5,362 nt of DNA, taken from positions 1 through 5,362 of the forward strand of contig CAMBZY010000253.1 of assembly GCA_945872325.1 (NCBI GenBank), given 5' to 3'. Positions within the stretch are counted from its first letter, which is position 1; each line of letters opens with the position of its first letter. This DNA comes from Candidatus Kuenenia stuttgartensis. GTDB lineage: Bacteria; Planctomycetota; Planctomycetia; Isosphaerales; Isosphaeraceae. Shown one piece after another: positions 5,314 through 5,362 of this stretch. The notes beneath the pieces are model-generated. The model did no database searches, had not been told where the DNA came from, and worked only from the letters and a program-made list of their open reading frames with translations. A program made the translations under genes and the position numbers.

Positions 5314-5362
5314 ATGAACAAGCCTGTTTTTGTATTGCCCAAAAGCCTTGAAGCGATCAAAG
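5314..5362 (+). CDS. Start of a further gene resembling the DUF1559 gene at its N-terminus (3' end outside window)
   Basis: ATG 5314 opens a frame without stops to the window edge: MNKPVFVLPKSLEAIK. It is the only start codon in this frame after the TAG at 5290-5292. The peptide resembles the start of the preceding DUF1559 protein (MTKPIILTLPDNFEP): Met, Lys, Pro, Leu, Pro and Glu are identical with one gap, and hydrophobic positions match. This suggests a tandem paralogue with the same N-terminal extension, but no prepilin motif is in view and 16 codons are too few for certainty. It lies 34 bases after the previous stop, in the same orientation, with no good Shine-Dalgarno site close by (AGAAGAAA at 5291-5298 is too far). 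Confidence 0.55.
   Translation, partial: MNKPVFVLPKSLEAIK

Noticed and set aside
5298..5351. Short ORF from ATG 5298 as a gene or leader peptide
   Set aside because: It overlaps the better-supported start at 5314 in another frame and shows no feature beyond an AG-rich stretch before it.

Overview
The window looks like a piece of a planctomycete chromosome. The best evidence is the gene at 4257-5279, a DUF1559 protein with a prepilin N-terminus and a C-terminal H-X9-DG motif, a family strongly expanded in Planctomycetes. Further support comes from the moderate GC content, the mostly weak Shine-Dalgarno sites, and a T2SS/type IV pilus-like locus rich in divergent parts. The genus cannot be told from the sequence.

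Everything coding lies on the + strand and reads as one tightly packed operon cut at both ends. The left part (1-2833) holds three consecutive GspF/PilC-type inner-membrane platform proteins: the C-terminal part of one (1-459), a complete 345-residue one (511-1548) and a complete 417-residue one with an extra N-terminal membrane hairpin (1580-2833). The middle part (2835-4260) holds three small pseudopilin-like proteins in the order of GspI, GspJ and GspK. Each departs differently from the standard prepilin site: Asp at +5, Ala at -1, and Pro at +5. The right part holds the DUF1559 pseudopilin (4257-5279) and the first 16 codons of another gene (5314 onward), whose N-terminus resembles that of the DUF1559 gene.

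Junctions from 2831 to 4260 are extremely tight: one 1-base gap, then three ATGA stop/start overlaps. This implies translational coupling and roughly coordinated synthesis of the filament subunits. The 51-base gap between the first two GspF genes contains a 17-codon ORF that follows the same spacing pattern, so it may be a coupling ORF.

Taken together, the locus probably encodes the platform and filament parts of a T2SS-like or type IV pilus-like machine. The ATPase, prepilin peptidase and outer-membrane secretin are not in the window and may lie upstream or elsewhere. The most notable points are the three tandem GspF paralogues, the graded degeneration of the prepilin motif, and the apparent conserved N-terminal extension of the DUF1559 protein shared with the next gene. 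No RNA genes, mobile elements, CRISPR arrays, convincing promoters or intrinsic terminators were seen, and no stretch over 300 bases lacks a gene.
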